Positions 16,167-25,349 of a stretch of DNA of 64,000 nt are shown here, piece after piece. The notes below the pieces were generated by a model. That model worked only from the letters and a program-made list of their open reading frames with translations. It was not told where the DNA came from and searched no databases. Each line of letters begins with the position of its first letter. The stretch's first letter is position 1. The translations under genes and the position numbers were made by a program. Origin of the DNA: Nonomuraea indica (lineage in GTDB: Bacteria; Actinomycetota; Actinomycetes; Streptosporangiales; Streptosporangiaceae); the NCBI RefSeq assembly GCF_002850745.1, contig NZ_KZ559467.1, positions 248,001 to 312,000 of the forward strand, read 5' to 3'.

Positions 16167-17558
16167 ATGGGTGACTCCACGAAGAAGACGCATTGGATCA
16201 AGACGAACTGTCCCACCTTCGGGTGCGAGACCGGTGGGCGAAGCGTGGCCGAGGTGAAGAACCTGTTCACCGCGCTCGACCCCGTCACCGTGCGGACGGC
16301 CGCCACCTCCTACACCGACGCCAGCGCCAAACTGGTCAACGCCCTCAATGCGATCGACGACGTGAGCGCCGAGCTGGCCAAGATCTGGAAGGGCGAGTCG
16401 TCCGTCAAGGCGCAGAAGGCCCTGCACCAGTTGCATGACACGATCGTCAACCTCGCCGCCGGGCTCGACCACATGGGCAAGCCTCTGGAGACGCTGAGCA
16501 GCAAGATCCGCGAGCACAAGGAGTTCGTGGAGAACGCGACCGCCACGTGGAGCAACCCGATCGGCGACCCGGGCAGCTGGGACGACTCCATGCCGGGCAG
16601 CTTCCGCACGATCGACAAGGGCTGGGAGTGGGGCTCGCAGGACGAGCTGGCCGGCCACCATCTCAAGGCGTTCACCGAGGACCTCAGGCAGATCCACACC
16701 CGTCTCCCCGACTATGTCGAGAAGGAACTGCCCGACATCGAGCCGCCTCAGGGGCCCCAGCCGGATCCCACGAAGGTCGACCTGAACGGCCCGCGCATCC
16801 CGGCCAACGTGAACCAGGCGGGTTACGACCCGTCCGACTTCAATCCCGGCCAGAACGGCAACGGGATCAACCAGTCCACGTACCAGGACCGCCCCACCAC
16901 CGACCCACGCTTCCCGGACGGCTCCGACCGGCCGGGCTTCCCCGGCGGGACCGACGGGACGGACCCGAACGCCACCGACCCGAACGGCACGGACCCCAAC
17001 GGCACCGACCCCAACGGCGTCGGCAACGGCACGGACCCCAACGGCAACGGCAACGGGTCGGGCATCGGCAACGGCGTGAACCCCACCGGCCGTCCCGGCA
17101 TGCCGTCCACCGACCCGAACTTCCCGAACGGATCGACGACCGACGTGAACGGCAACACGGACCCGAACAGCAGGATCAACGGCAGCGACCCCCGCTCGAC
17201 CTTCCTGTCCGAATCCCAGCCGCGATTCGACGGGACGCAGTTCGGCAATCCCGCGCCGACCACCACCCCGACCACCTATTCGAACCCGACCTCCTCCCCG
17301 ACCACCTCGGGCACCACCCCGGTCGTGAACACCAACTACGGATCGGGCTACGGCAACGGCATGACCGCCGCCGAGGCGGCGGCCGCTCGTGGCACCAGCC
17401 TCGCCGGAACCACCGGCATGGGCGCGCCCATGGTCCCGATGGGTGGCGCCCCCGGGGGAGGCGAGGAAAGGACGAACGAGACCTCCACCTGGCTCAAGGA
17501 GGAGGACGACTGCTGGGTCGGCACATTCGACAACGTCGTCAACGACACGATCTGCTGA
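16167..17558 (+). CDS. Large helical-head/low-complexity/tail ESX protein (module copy 2, large gene)
   Basis: A 463 aa protein starting MGDSTKKTHWIKTNCP. The head (to about residue 200) is helical with AKIWKGESSVKAQKALHQL, a WXG-like WKG turn, and ends DYVEKELPDIEPP, which contains a YxxxE export-like motif. The middle is Asn/Gly/Asp/Pro-rich (DPNGTDPNGTDP repeats). The C-terminus reads GAPMVPMGGAPGGGEE, then TWLKEEDDCWVG and a final DTIC. The head starts like the protein at 43134 (KKTHWLKPA and VAEVKDFI versus KKTHWIKTN and VAEVKNLF). It is coupled to the WPGLD gene upstream and followed by a strong hairpin. Export partner status is inferred. Confidence 0.75.
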   Translation: MGDSTKKTHWIKTNCPTFGCETGGRSVAEVKNLFTALDPVTVRTAATSYTDASAKLVNALNAIDDVSAELAKIWKGESSVKAQKALHQLHDTIVNLAAGLDHMGKPLETLSSKIREHKEFVENATATWSNPIGDPGSWDDSMPGSFRTIDKGWEWGSQDELAGHHLKAFTEDLRQIHTRLPDYVEKELPDIEPPQGPQPDPTKVDLNGPRIPANVNQAGYDPSDFNPGQNGNGINQSTYQDRPTTDPRFPDGSDRPGFPGGTDGTDPNATDPNGTDPNGTDPNGVGNGTDPNGNGNGSGIGNGVNPTGRPGMPSTDPNFPNGSTTDVNGNTDPNSRINGSDPRSTFLSESQPRFDGTQFGNPAPTTTPTTYSNPTSSPTTSGTTPVVNTNYGSGYGNGMTAAEAAAARGTSLAGTTGMGAPMVPMGGAPGGGEERTNETSTWLKEEDDCWVGTFDNVVNDTIC

Positions 17559-17560
17559 CC

Positions 17561-17876
17561 CGCACCCCCACTGCCCCCGGCACCTAGCCCGGCCCCCGCG
17601 GGCCGGGCGCCCCCGCTCCTCCCGGCACCTCGCCCGGCCTCGCAGGCCAGGGCGCCCCTGCTGCCCCCGCCACTTCGCAGGCCTCCATCGGCCAGGTGTG
17701 CCCGCTGTTCTCAGCACCTGCTCGCCCTGCTCACACGGGCCAGCGTGCACCCGTTCCCTCCCAGCACCTCTCCTGGCCTCCACTGGAAAGGCGCACCCGC
17801 TGCTCCCGGCACCTCGCCTTGCTCCCGCAGGCCAGGGCGCACCCGTTCCTTTCCAGCACTTCGCCCCGCTCCTGCT
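17561..17876. repeat. Degenerate 45-47-bp repeat array, about 7 units
   Basis: Imperfect units begin near 17561, 17607, 17652, 17697, 17744, 17791 and 17837. Each runs GCGCACCCG, a C/T tract, AGCACCT, CTGGCC and a GGCCAGG-like end. Sequence varies by up to about 30% between units. The array fills the gap between the tail-protein gene and the transposase fragment. Most units contain a short self-complementary GGCC...GGCC element, so hairpins may form. No coding function is apparent. Confidence 0.65.
17587..17608 (+). terminator. Strong GC hairpin downstream of the 16167-17558 gene
   Basis: A perfect nine-base inverted repeat (GCCCGGCCC, loop CCGC, GGGCCGGGC) starts 29 bases after the stop codon. 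There is no T-tract, as is common for actinobacterial I-shaped terminators. It also forms part of the first repeat unit of the following array. Function as a terminator is inferred from position and stability. Confidence 0.5.
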
Positions 17877-17960
17877 GACACCCGCCGCCCCGGCCGAGGC
17901 CTCATCCAGAGACCCGGCCCACCTTGGCCGCTCGGCGCTGGTCGGGGCGTCCGAACGCAG

Positions 17961-18279
17961 TCATGGGCTGCCATCGACCGCCAGCACGATCCGTCCGTCG
18001 GCGACCCGCGGCAGCGGCAGAGCTGACAGCGACCGACGCAGCCGGGCCACCTCGATCTGGCCGCTGTTCAATCCGTCGTACAACGCACCATGACCGCCGA
18101 TGCTCCGGAGCCAGCGCCAGATCCACCAGCGTCTTGACCGGCCCGTCGGTGCATGACACCGCCTCGGCCAACTCGAACAGTGCATCGGCCCGTGCGCTCA
18201 GACAGTCGTAGAAGTCGGTCCGGAAGCGGGACAACACGGCCAGGGACTCGACACGGACAGCCTCGTTCAGCCCACTCAT
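17961..18279 (-). pseudogene. Frameshifted N-terminal fragment of an IS701-type transposase
   Basis: The minus strand starts at ATG 18279 and reads MSGLNEAVRVESLAVLSRF, then FYDCLSARADALFELAEAV, then CTDGPVKTLVDLALAPEHR. At about 18095-18105 the homology shifts frame and continues GGHGALYDGLNSGQIEVARL, then RRSLSALPLPRVADGRIVL, ending AVDGSP at a stop at 17961. These blocks are the N-terminus of actinobacterial IS701-like transposases. The catalytic DDE region and the rest are missing. The fragment is therefore a dead insertion-sequence relic, next to a repeat array at the edge of the ESX locus. No terminal repeats could be identified. Confidence 0.7.
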
Positions 18280-18414
18280 CCTCACGGCCTTGGTAGTGAT
18301 CGTCAGCGTCTTCAGCAACGCACATGATCAGGCCGAGGCCGTCTCGCTGTCCCGCGACCGGCCGAACCTTCGCCACGCTCGACGATACTGGCGGCGACAG
18401 ATTCAAGGACCAGG

Positions 18415-18840
18415 TTAAGGGGCAGCAGCGCAGTCCTCACCGGTGTCGCCGATCATCACTTCCTCCAGTGCGATCAGATCGGCGTGGCTGACCGTCGGCG
18501 GCACTCCCTTCAGATGGCGAACACGCTTGACGAAGCACTCGTCCAGTGGCACGTGGTACCGCTCGACGTAGTAGGCCAGGTCGGAATGCCAAACCCATTC
18601 GCCATCCGTCAGCGCCGCCAACGGACCGATGTAGTTCGCTTCGGCAGCCAGCACATCGTGCGCCGCATCCCCCGACACCACGAACAGCGTCCCCGCCTGC
18701 AGATACCTCACTAGGAGAGCCTCATACTCCTCGCCCTTATCGCGTACGGCCGCACGCAGGGAAGGCCCGTCCGGGCGCCCATGAGGCAACTCCCGGAACT
18801 CGCCGAGAAGACGGTCCGCCCAAGAATGACGCTCGCTCAT
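18415..18840 (-). CDS. Hypothetical protein, 141 aa
   Basis: From ATG 18840 the product is MSERHSWADRLLGEFRELP onward, with a hydrophobic block (ALLVRYLQAGTLFVVSGDAA) and a distinctive GEWVWHSDLAYYVERYHVPL segment; the C-terminus is acidic. An upstream TTG would lengthen it by about 18 residues of poor quality. No family is recognised. The compact, mixed alpha/beta, acidic sequence next to a secretion locus would fit an immunity or accessory protein, but that is only a guess. It lies 140 bases upstream of the end of the FHA-FtsK gene, on the same strand, and between that gene and a dead transposase. Confidence 0.55.
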   Translation of the reverse strand: MSERHSWADRLLGEFRELPHGRPDGPSLRAAVRDKGEEYEALLVRYLQAGTLFVVSGDAAHDVLAAEANYIGPLAALTDGEWVWHSDLAYYVERYHVPLDECFVKRVRHLKGVPPTVSHADLIALEEVMIGDTGEDCAAAP

Positions 18841-18979
18841 CGCCAGCAGCGTACTGATTCGTCCCCGCTCGGTAACTCTCAAACCCGTCCCAAAGCCGTG
18901 CGGACAGACCTGGTTGAACAACAAGCTGAGAGAGATCGCTGAGCTGCTCGCCGAGGCGCGCCTGCCACGACCTCGCCGA

Positions 18980-21900
18980 TCAGAGATCTAGGACATCGTT
19001 TCCAGCGGACGTCTCTGGCAGGGCGGCCTGCACCGGGATGGTCGTGCCCGCCGATACCAGTAACCCGCGCCCAGGCGGGCCTCCGACAGAACCGCGGGGC
19101 AGCCGAATGTTGAAGAGGTCACCGTCGGCAGGGCTCTGCACGGACAGCAGCACCCCCGTACGGGACTTGCGAGCATCGGCCACGAACCCCCGGTAGGCCG
19201 TGGCCAGATCGCTCGTGGCCCCAGCGATGATCAACCCGTGCTCCCCGTCCCGGCCCGACCTCAGCACCTCCTCCAGCGCCAGCCCGAGTGGAGAGTCGGG
19301 GCTGACCAGCTCCGCATCGTCCACCAGCACCACATGCCGTTCCAGCCCCGCGACGAGATCCTGCAGCCCTGGCGCGTTTCCATCCAGAACCGCCAACGCG
19401 CCTCGCAGCGCGCGCAACGGACTGCGCCTCGGTGCAACCACAAGAACCGGGGTTCCTGACGACAGCAGGGACAGCGCAGCCGTGAGCAGCACCGACGACC
19501 GTCCAGACCGCGGCGGACCGGCGATCACAGCCCCGGGCCCCTGAGCCAGCAGATCGATCCCGACCGGCGCCAAGGCGTCACCACCGGCCCCGACCAGAGC
19601 CCACAGTGGCGATGGCGCCTCGAACCCGGGAACGAGTTCGAGCGCCTGACCCGCCGTGATCCGCATCGGCAGCGCATCCACCCGCAATGGCGGCTCCCCG
19701 TCCCACCACCAGGCTCCTCGGCCGCCACCGCGTATGCCGAGCCGTCCCTGAACCTGTCCGTCGTCGCCGGTCACCGAGGAACGATGCGGTGTCATCTCAG
19801 CCTCCGCCTCACCACCCGCCCGCGAACCACTCACCCAGTTGCCCGAGTCGTCCCCTTCGCCAGCCGCTGCCTCTTCGTTCGTATGGAGAGGGAGCCGGGA
19901 GGACGCGGTCTCTTGGCCGGTGTGAGCCGGTCGCGGAGAGCCCTCCCCATCGGCGTAGGAGGAGAGGCTGGGAGAAACGCCCCCCTCACCGGTGTGCAAC
20001 GAGGGCGCGCCAGGCGCGGCCCTCCCGTCCGGGTGCACCGTGAGCTCGGCGGATGCGGCATGCCTCTCCCCGAGGGGGACAGATCGGACGCCCGGTCGTG
20101 CCGGATCGTTCCCACGGCCACCGGAGGCAGCGGAGCCGGTCCGCATCCCGTGGTGGGACCCGGTGGCCATGGCATGTCGCCGCGCACCGGCGGCCATGAC
20201 ACCACGTGTCATCGCCTGCAGGGCGGCGACCTGGGCCGGCCCTGCCGGATCGTCGGTGAGGAGGGCGATCTGACTTTCGACGATGCCGTGCTCACCCATC
20301 GACAGTGCACGGCCGGGTGGCATGGTCGACGGGAGCTCCTTGAGGGGGAGCCCGGCCAGCCCGTAGTCGGCCGGGTCCGCCAGCCGGAGAATCAGCCGAT
20401 CTTCGAACACCGTCGAGACCTGTCCCAGCAGGCACGAGCGGTCGCCGGTCACCACGGCCCGCAGCCCGACGGCCGGCCCCTCCCGCAACAGCTGCAGGAG
20501 CGCCTCGGTCAACCTCCCGTAGTCGTAGCCCTCGAACGCGGCCACGTACCCCTCCCACCGATCCACCATGAGCACCAGCCAGGGCAGACGGTGGCCGCTC
20601 TGCCGATATTCGGCCAGGGAGGCGTGTCCGGCCTCGGCCAGCAGCTGCTGGCGACGCCCGACTTCAGCCCGCAGCCGGGCAAGCAGGCGTTCGACACGGT
20701 CGAGCTGGTCGCGGGTCACCACGGCGCCGCAATGCGGCATCGCCACCAGCGGCAGCAGCGCACCCGACCCGCAGTCGATCGCATGGACGTGCACGTCGGC
20801 AGGCGAAGCCTGCAGGGCGATCGCGCCGGCCATGGTCCGCAGCGCGGTGGACCTGCCGCTGCGGGACGCGCCGGCGATGAGCAGGTGGCCGCCGTGGGCG
20901 AGATCCAGGGCGAGCGGCTGCCGATCCTGCGTCCAAGGGCGGTCCGTGAGTCCGAACACCAGCGGCTCCACCTCGGCCCACGACCCGGGAGAGGCCAAGG
21001 CGGCTTCCCCGGGAACCCCGGGTGCCAGGCCGGCGGCCACCGTGTCCTGGCCGCCGTCGCCCGGCGGCCGGAGGACCAGGTGAGCGGGCAACGGCTCCAG
21101 CCACGGGCTCGGCTGCCGTTCCACCCTGGTCAGCCGGGCGGCCTCGATGAGCGCATCGGCGAGGAGCGACAGGTCGGTGACCGTCGACTCCTCCGCCGGC
21201 TGCCGGGGCGGAGGCAGCCCGCGGCCGAGCGACCTCCAGTCCATGTCGATCACCCGCACCCTGCGGGCGTCTCCGGGCACAGCGGCATGCGCGGCCCCGG
21301 CCATCGTCCGGAAGCCCGTGGCCGGACGACCACCCGCACGCGCTTGCCCGGCTGAGAACGAGCCATTACTGCCGGCAACGGCGGCCTGCGGGCTCCGGCC
21401 GCCGACGCGGGCCGTCTGGACTGCGGCCGCCGCACCCGCGCCCGACTTGACGTAACACCGGCCGGGCGTCGACTTGGAGATGTGGGCCGCGTCCGGCATG
21501 TCGATCACGTCCGCGGACTCCATCGGCTCGGTGACCCGGAGCGCGATGCGAAGGGAAGTGTTGGCCTGGATGTCGGCGGTCACCACGCCGGCGGGACGCT
21601 GCGTGGCCAGGATCAGATGGATGCCCAGCGACCGGCCCCGGCGCGCGATGTCGACCAGCCCCGCCACGAAGTCGGGCAGCTCGGCCACCAAGGCGGCGAA
21701 CTCGTCGATGATCAGAACGAGGCGGGGCAGCGGCTCGTACCGCTTGCCCGTGGACCCGGCCAGGGCGGTGTAGTCGTCGATGTCCTTGGCTCCGGAGGCC
21801 AGTAGCAGGCGTTCCCTGCGCCGGATCTCGGCCGCCAGAGAGTCGAGCGCCCGTTGCGTCAGGTGACCGTCGAGGTCGCTCACCATGCCGACCGTGTGCG

Positions 21901-24433
21901 GCAGGCGTACGCACTCCTTGAACGCGGCCCCGCCCTTGTAGTCGATGAGGACGAACGTGAGCTGGTCGGGGCGGTTGGCCACCGCCAGGGCGGAGATCAA
22001 CGTCTGCAGGAGCTCGGACTTGCCCGCGCCGGTCGTGCCGGCGATCAACCCGTGCGGACCGTCCACCGCCAGATCGACGGAGAACCGACCCTCGGGGCCG
22101 ATGCCGATCACCGCCTCCGTCGACCCGCGTGCACGCCAACGCCCGGCGATCTCCCGGCCGGTCGGCACGCTCAGGCCGAGCAGGTCGAGCAGTCGCACCG
22201 AGTCGGGCAGGTTGCCGGAAGGGTCCTCCCTGCTGACGTCGCGGATGGGCGACAGCGCCCTGCCCAGCCGATCGCACCAGGCCGGCCCGACGAGGTCGGC
22301 CACGATCGGGCCGATGACGTCCAGACCGCCGCCGCGCAGCCGTACCAGGCCGTCGGAGCCGCACGCGGCGACCGTCGCGCACTCTTCGGGCAACAGCCGC
22401 TGGTCGTCGTCGATCGCGAGGGTGTAGACGCCTGAACGGGGACCCTGCCGCAGCACCTGGGGCATGCCCGGGAGCCCGCGCAGCGCCTGTGCGCCGTCCA
22501 GGACCACCAGCACGTCGAAGGGCCGCTCGTCATAGGTGGAGAACGCGGGCGTCTCCGGGCCACCGAGGTCGTCCCAGCCGGTGGGGATCTTGCCGAACTC
22601 GGGGATCGTGGTGTTCTGTCGTTCGTCGATGAGCGCGGCCAACTCGGCGACGCGGCGCGCCGCCGACTCCGGGTCGGCGCCGACCAGCGCCACGCAGTCC
22701 TCGCCGCCGCGCGGCGCGCAGTGCGGCAGCCAGCGCATCCAGCCCCAGCGTCGCTCACCGTCGCCGTGGGCGGAAAGGATCACGATCGCCAGATCGCGTG
22801 GGCTGTGCAGGGTGGCCGCCTGGCCGACCAGCCAGCCGGCCAGGCCGATCGCGGTGTCACGTGGACCGGTGACACCCGCGACGCCGAGGCGGCGCATGGC
22901 CAGGGCCACGGGCACGGCACGGCAGATCGGCGGGTCGATGGCGCCGCCCTGCTCCTCGGTGAGATCGAGATCGGCAGGCAGATCGGCGAGCCCCACCCGC
23001 AGGCGGAGGGCGTCGGGGTCATGGATGCGCCGCTCCCACAGCCGCCGGCGGGGACCCGTGGCCGTGAGCAGCACCTGTGCCGGATCCGGCGCTTCCGACC
23101 TGCGGACCAGCTCGTTGTGGGCCCGGGCCCGCTCGACCGCCTGCTCGTACGTCTTGAGCCGCTCCCTGTACTCTTTGATCGCTTTCTTGTGCTGCTTCTT
23201 GCCGTGGCGGCGGTCGCTCCACCACTGGCCGATCATGATGATCGGGGTCATCAGCGCGATCAGCAGGTAATACCACTGGCGCAGGGCGAAGGCCAAGGTC
23301 AGGCCGAGCGCGGCGGGCAGCAACGCGGCCAGCAATTGCAGCCGCATCCCCTCGGCCCGCCGAGGCTCACGCGGCTTCTCGAAGGCCCGCTGTCCTTCGG
23401 ACGGGCGCAGCCGGGGAGGCCTGTTGTAGGCCACGCCGCCTTCGGGCCTGGGCGTGAGGTGGGCGTCCTGCGGCTCGATCGCGGTGAGGGCGAACACCGA
23501 CGAGCCGCAGGTCAGCACGGCGTGCTCCGGCCAGTCGGCCTTTTCTGCGAGAGGCCGGCCGCCCAGCTCGGGAGGCGCCCAGGACCCCGACGACAGGGCG
23601 GCCGCTTCGCGCTCGGCCACCCGAGCGGTCAGCTCGGCGACCTCCTCGGCCCACCGGCCTTTGAGCTTGGGACGTGGCGTCTCCTCCGGCTGGTGCCTGC
23701 GGGCCGGCTCCACCGTGATCGCGGCAGCCGTGACGCGCATCGTCACGGCCTCGGGCGCGACGGCCGGATCGGCGACGGTGATCGCGCATCGGGGGTCGGA
23801 CCCGATGACGTGAACGCCGAGCCCGAGCCGGTGCACCGCTCCGGCTGCGGGGCCGCCCACCACGCGCACTTCGGCGACCCCGCCGGGCTCGTCGACGATG
23901 GTGGCCCGCACCAGACGCGGGTCGAGCGTGACCTTGTCACCGTCGCGCAGCACCGTCCGGGCCGGAGCGCGAGGATCGAGGGCACGACCGTTGCGCCACA
24001 GCGTCGGCTCCTGCTCATCGGCCCCACCATCCCGCGCCGGGACGCTCCGCAGCATCGGGTCCCCCCGCCGCTCGGGTCTGTCGGCCCTGAAGGGCCCGGC
24101 CTCCTCGGGACGATGTGGTGAGGGGCCGCCTCCCGGCAGGCTCTTGCCGCCCTCATGCCGGGACGCGCGGAAGTCCCCTTTCTCAGAGGGGCGTGCGCCA
24201 CGTGCCCGCCCGTCGAGGGGAGGGCGCTGCTCGGGGACATGCGGCTGGGCGTCTGCGGGCCTCGGCGCCGACATGCCGTACGGAGCACGCGCTCGGGTGA
24301 GCCGGACGACCTCGGCCAGCCGTGGCTGACCGCTGAGCGCCTCGCTCACCTCGGCGATGGTCGTGCCGTCATCGCCGTCGAGCACGATGTCACGGTCGCC
24401 CTGCTCGCCGAGCACGGTGAGCATGATCCGCAT
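18980..24433 (-). CDS. FHA-domain FtsK/SpoIIIE ATPase, EssC-like type VII secretion motor
   Basis: An 1817 aa protein from ATG 24433 (GAGGAGA upstream). The N-terminus (MRIMLTVLGEQGDRDIVLDG) is ubiquitin-like. An FHA-type domain lies at about residues 190-240 (GVHVIGSDPRCAITVAD) and a membrane segment at about 364-403. Three FtsK modules follow. D1 has Walker A GTTGAGKSE near 798 and Walker B LVLIIDEFAALVAELPDF near 910. D2 has GASRSGRST near 1188 and D3 has GPPRSGRSS near 1639. In D2 and D3 the P-loop lysine is arginine, so they are probably weak or inactive ATPases. A disordered Gly/Ser/His-rich linker of about 170 residues separates D2 and D3. The FHA-membrane-FtsK order is that of EssC from Firmicutes-type systems, distinct from the local EccC. 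It probably recognises phosphothreonine partners and moves WXG substrates. Confidence 0.9.
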   Translation of the reverse strand: MRIMLTVLGEQGDRDIVLDGDDGTTIAEVSEALSGQPRLAEVVRLTRARAPYGMSAPRPADAQPHVPEQRPPLDGRARGARPSEKGDFRASRHEGGKSLPGGGPSPHRPEEAGPFRADRPERRGDPMLRSVPARDGGADEQEPTLWRNGRALDPRAPARTVLRDGDKVTLDPRLVRATIVDEPGGVAEVRVVGGPAAGAVHRLGLGVHVIGSDPRCAITVADPAVAPEAVTMRVTAAAITVEPARRHQPEETPRPKLKGRWAEEVAELTARVAEREAAALSSGSWAPPELGGRPLAEKADWPEHAVLTCGSSVFALTAIEPQDAHLTPRPEGGVAYNRPPRLRPSEGQRAFEKPREPRRAEGMRLQLLAALLPAALGLTLAFALRQWYYLLIALMTPIIMIGQWWSDRRHGKKQHKKAIKEYRERLKTYEQAVERARAHNELVRRSEAPDPAQVLLTATGPRRRLWERRIHDPDALRLRVGLADLPADLDLTEEQGGAIDPPICRAVPVALAMRRLGVAGVTGPRDTAIGLAGWLVGQAATLHSPRDLAIVILSAHGDGERRWGWMRWLPHCAPRGGEDCVALVGADPESAARRVAELAALIDERQNTTIPEFGKIPTGWDDLGGPETPAFSTYDERPFDVLVVLDGAQALRGLPGMPQVLRQGPRSGVYTLAIDDDQRLLPEECATVAACGSDGLVRLRGGGLDVIGPIVADLVGPAWCDRLGRALSPIRDVSREDPSGNLPDSVRLLDLLGLSVPTGREIAGRWRARGSTEAVIGIGPEGRFSVDLAVDGPHGLIAGTTGAGKSELLQTLISALAVANRPDQLTFVLIDYKGGAAFKECVRLPHTVGMVSDLDGHLTQRALDSLAAEIRRRERLLLASGAKDIDDYTALAGSTGKRYEPLPRLVLIIDEFAALVAELPDFVAGLVDIARRGRSLGIHLILATQRPAGVVTADIQANTSLRIALRVTEPMESADVIDMPDAAHISKSTPGRCYVKSGAGAAAAVQTARVGGRSPQAAVAGSNGSFSAGQARAGGRPATGFRTMAGAAHAAVPGDARRVRVIDMDWRSLGRGLPPPRQPAEESTVTDLSLLADALIEAARLTRVERQPSPWLEPLPAHLVLRPPGDGGQDTVAAGLAPGVPGEAALASPGSWAEVEPLVFGLTDRPWTQDRQPLALDLAHGGHLLIAGASRSGRSTALRTMAGAIALQASPADVHVHAIDCGSGALLPLVAMPHCGAVVTRDQLDRVERLLARLRAEVGRRQQLLAEAGHASLAEYRQSGHRLPWLVLMVDRWEGYVAAFEGYDYGRLTEALLQLLREGPAVGLRAVVTGDRSCLLGQVSTVFEDRLILRLADPADYGLAGLPLKELPSTMPPGRALSMGEHGIVESQIALLTDDPAGPAQVAALQAMTRGVMAAGARRHAMATGSHHGMRTGSAASGGRGNDPARPGVRSVPLGERHAASAELTVHPDGRAAPGAPSLHTGEGGVSPSLSSYADGEGSPRPAHTGQETASSRLPLHTNEEAAAGEGDDSGNWVSGSRAGGEAEAEMTPHRSSVTGDDGQVQGRLGIRGGGRGAWWWDGEPPLRVDALPMRITAGQALELVPGFEAPSPLWALVGAGGDALAPVGIDLLAQGPGAVIAGPPRSGRSSVLLTAALSLLSSGTPVLVVAPRRSPLRALRGALAVLDGNAPGLQDLVAGLERHVVLVDDAELVSPDSPLGLALEEVLRSGRDGEHGLIIAGATSDLATAYRGFVADARKSRTGVLLSVQSPADGDLFNIRLPRGSVGGPPGRGLLVSAGTTIPVQAALPETSAGNDVLDL

Positions 24434-25349
24434 GTGCCGTCTCCTCGTCCGGATCTCGAGCGCCACGCTAGCGCCCGGTGTGAGATTAAGCCCGCGGGTT
24501 ATCGGCAAACGCATGGAAGCCGTCGGTTGTGGATAACTCGGCCGGGCGAGGGCCGGCTGTGGATAAGTCATTCGACCTTGAGCGCCGGCGAGCTTAGAGT
24601 GCGGGCGTGGACTTCCGCTCGGGCAGGAGAATGAGACGGTCGCCGAAGTCCTGGGATTTGCGATCATCAAACCTTGCGTGACATGGACAAGCGACTCTCC
24701 AGTGCAGCTTAGGGCGATTTGGAGTGCGTTGTGTGGATATTGAGGATGAGGACTGGATACGGGCGCCCGAAACAAGGTGCTCGCCGACTGAGGCGCCAGT
24801 GGCTGCCATATGCCTGTGGCGGAGGGGTGCGGGCAGAAGCGTCAAGCAAGGGGAGTCGAGGCGAGACGTCGCACCGACGAGGGGTCTGACCTGCATCGGG
24901 CTGGCCGCCGGTCTCGCTCGGGGGCGGGTGAGGGTCGCAGAAGAGACGGGCGGCCGCCGGGCACGCTGCTGCCGGGCTGAGGACCGCCTGACGGCTACGA
25001 CCTCGATCGGCCGATGTCCAGGGACGGCGAAGGCGGCAGCCGAGACAAGGCAGCCCGAAGTGAACGTGGGGACGACGATGGAAGCCGGGCGTCCAGCAAG
25101 CGCCCGCAAGGACGACTATGTCCCAAAACCGAAAAGCAAGGGGTCGAGGAGGCTGATGTGACCCTTGTGGCAGTTAGCCCTAAAAAGAGATGGCGTCAAC
25201 TCGCTAGAAACAACAGGCATCGGTTATGACGAGTTGACACCATCCCACCTGCGAAACGAGCATGGTTCCTCGCATTCCAGCCCCGCCTGTGGCCATGGAT
25301 GCACATAATGGCGTGAATTCGACAATTCTCTAATGGGAGCCCCCCACCC
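24434..25349. other. 916-base gene-poor region, possible group II intron relic
   Basis: No convincing coding gene was found. The left ~200 bases are the upstream region of the divergent FHA-FtsK gene and must hold its promoter. From about 24825 to 25195 the plus strand begins GTGCGGGCAGAAGCG and is purine-rich with many GAAG/GGGG steps. It ends in a short frame reading EKQGVEEADVTLVAVSPKKR before a stop. The GUGCG start and the mixed RNA/ORF character resemble the 5' part of a group II intron, but no domain V hairpin or reverse transcriptase was seen, so this is a weak inference. The last ~100 bases precede the Tad operon and hold a GAATT-CGAC-AATTC inverted repeat at 25325-25338. Confidence 0.3.

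Noticed and set aside
18905..18990. Plus-strand frame ending KLREIAELLAEARLPRPRR before a stop at 18990
   Set aside because: Looks like a gene tail, but has no upstream coding region and overlaps two minus-strand genes. It may be part of the insertion scar, but cannot be assigned.
24724..25161. 145-codon plus-strand ORF
   Set aside because: Composition is unlike proteins of this genome (Cys/Thr/Arg-rich, no domain); treated as part of the RNA-like relic region.
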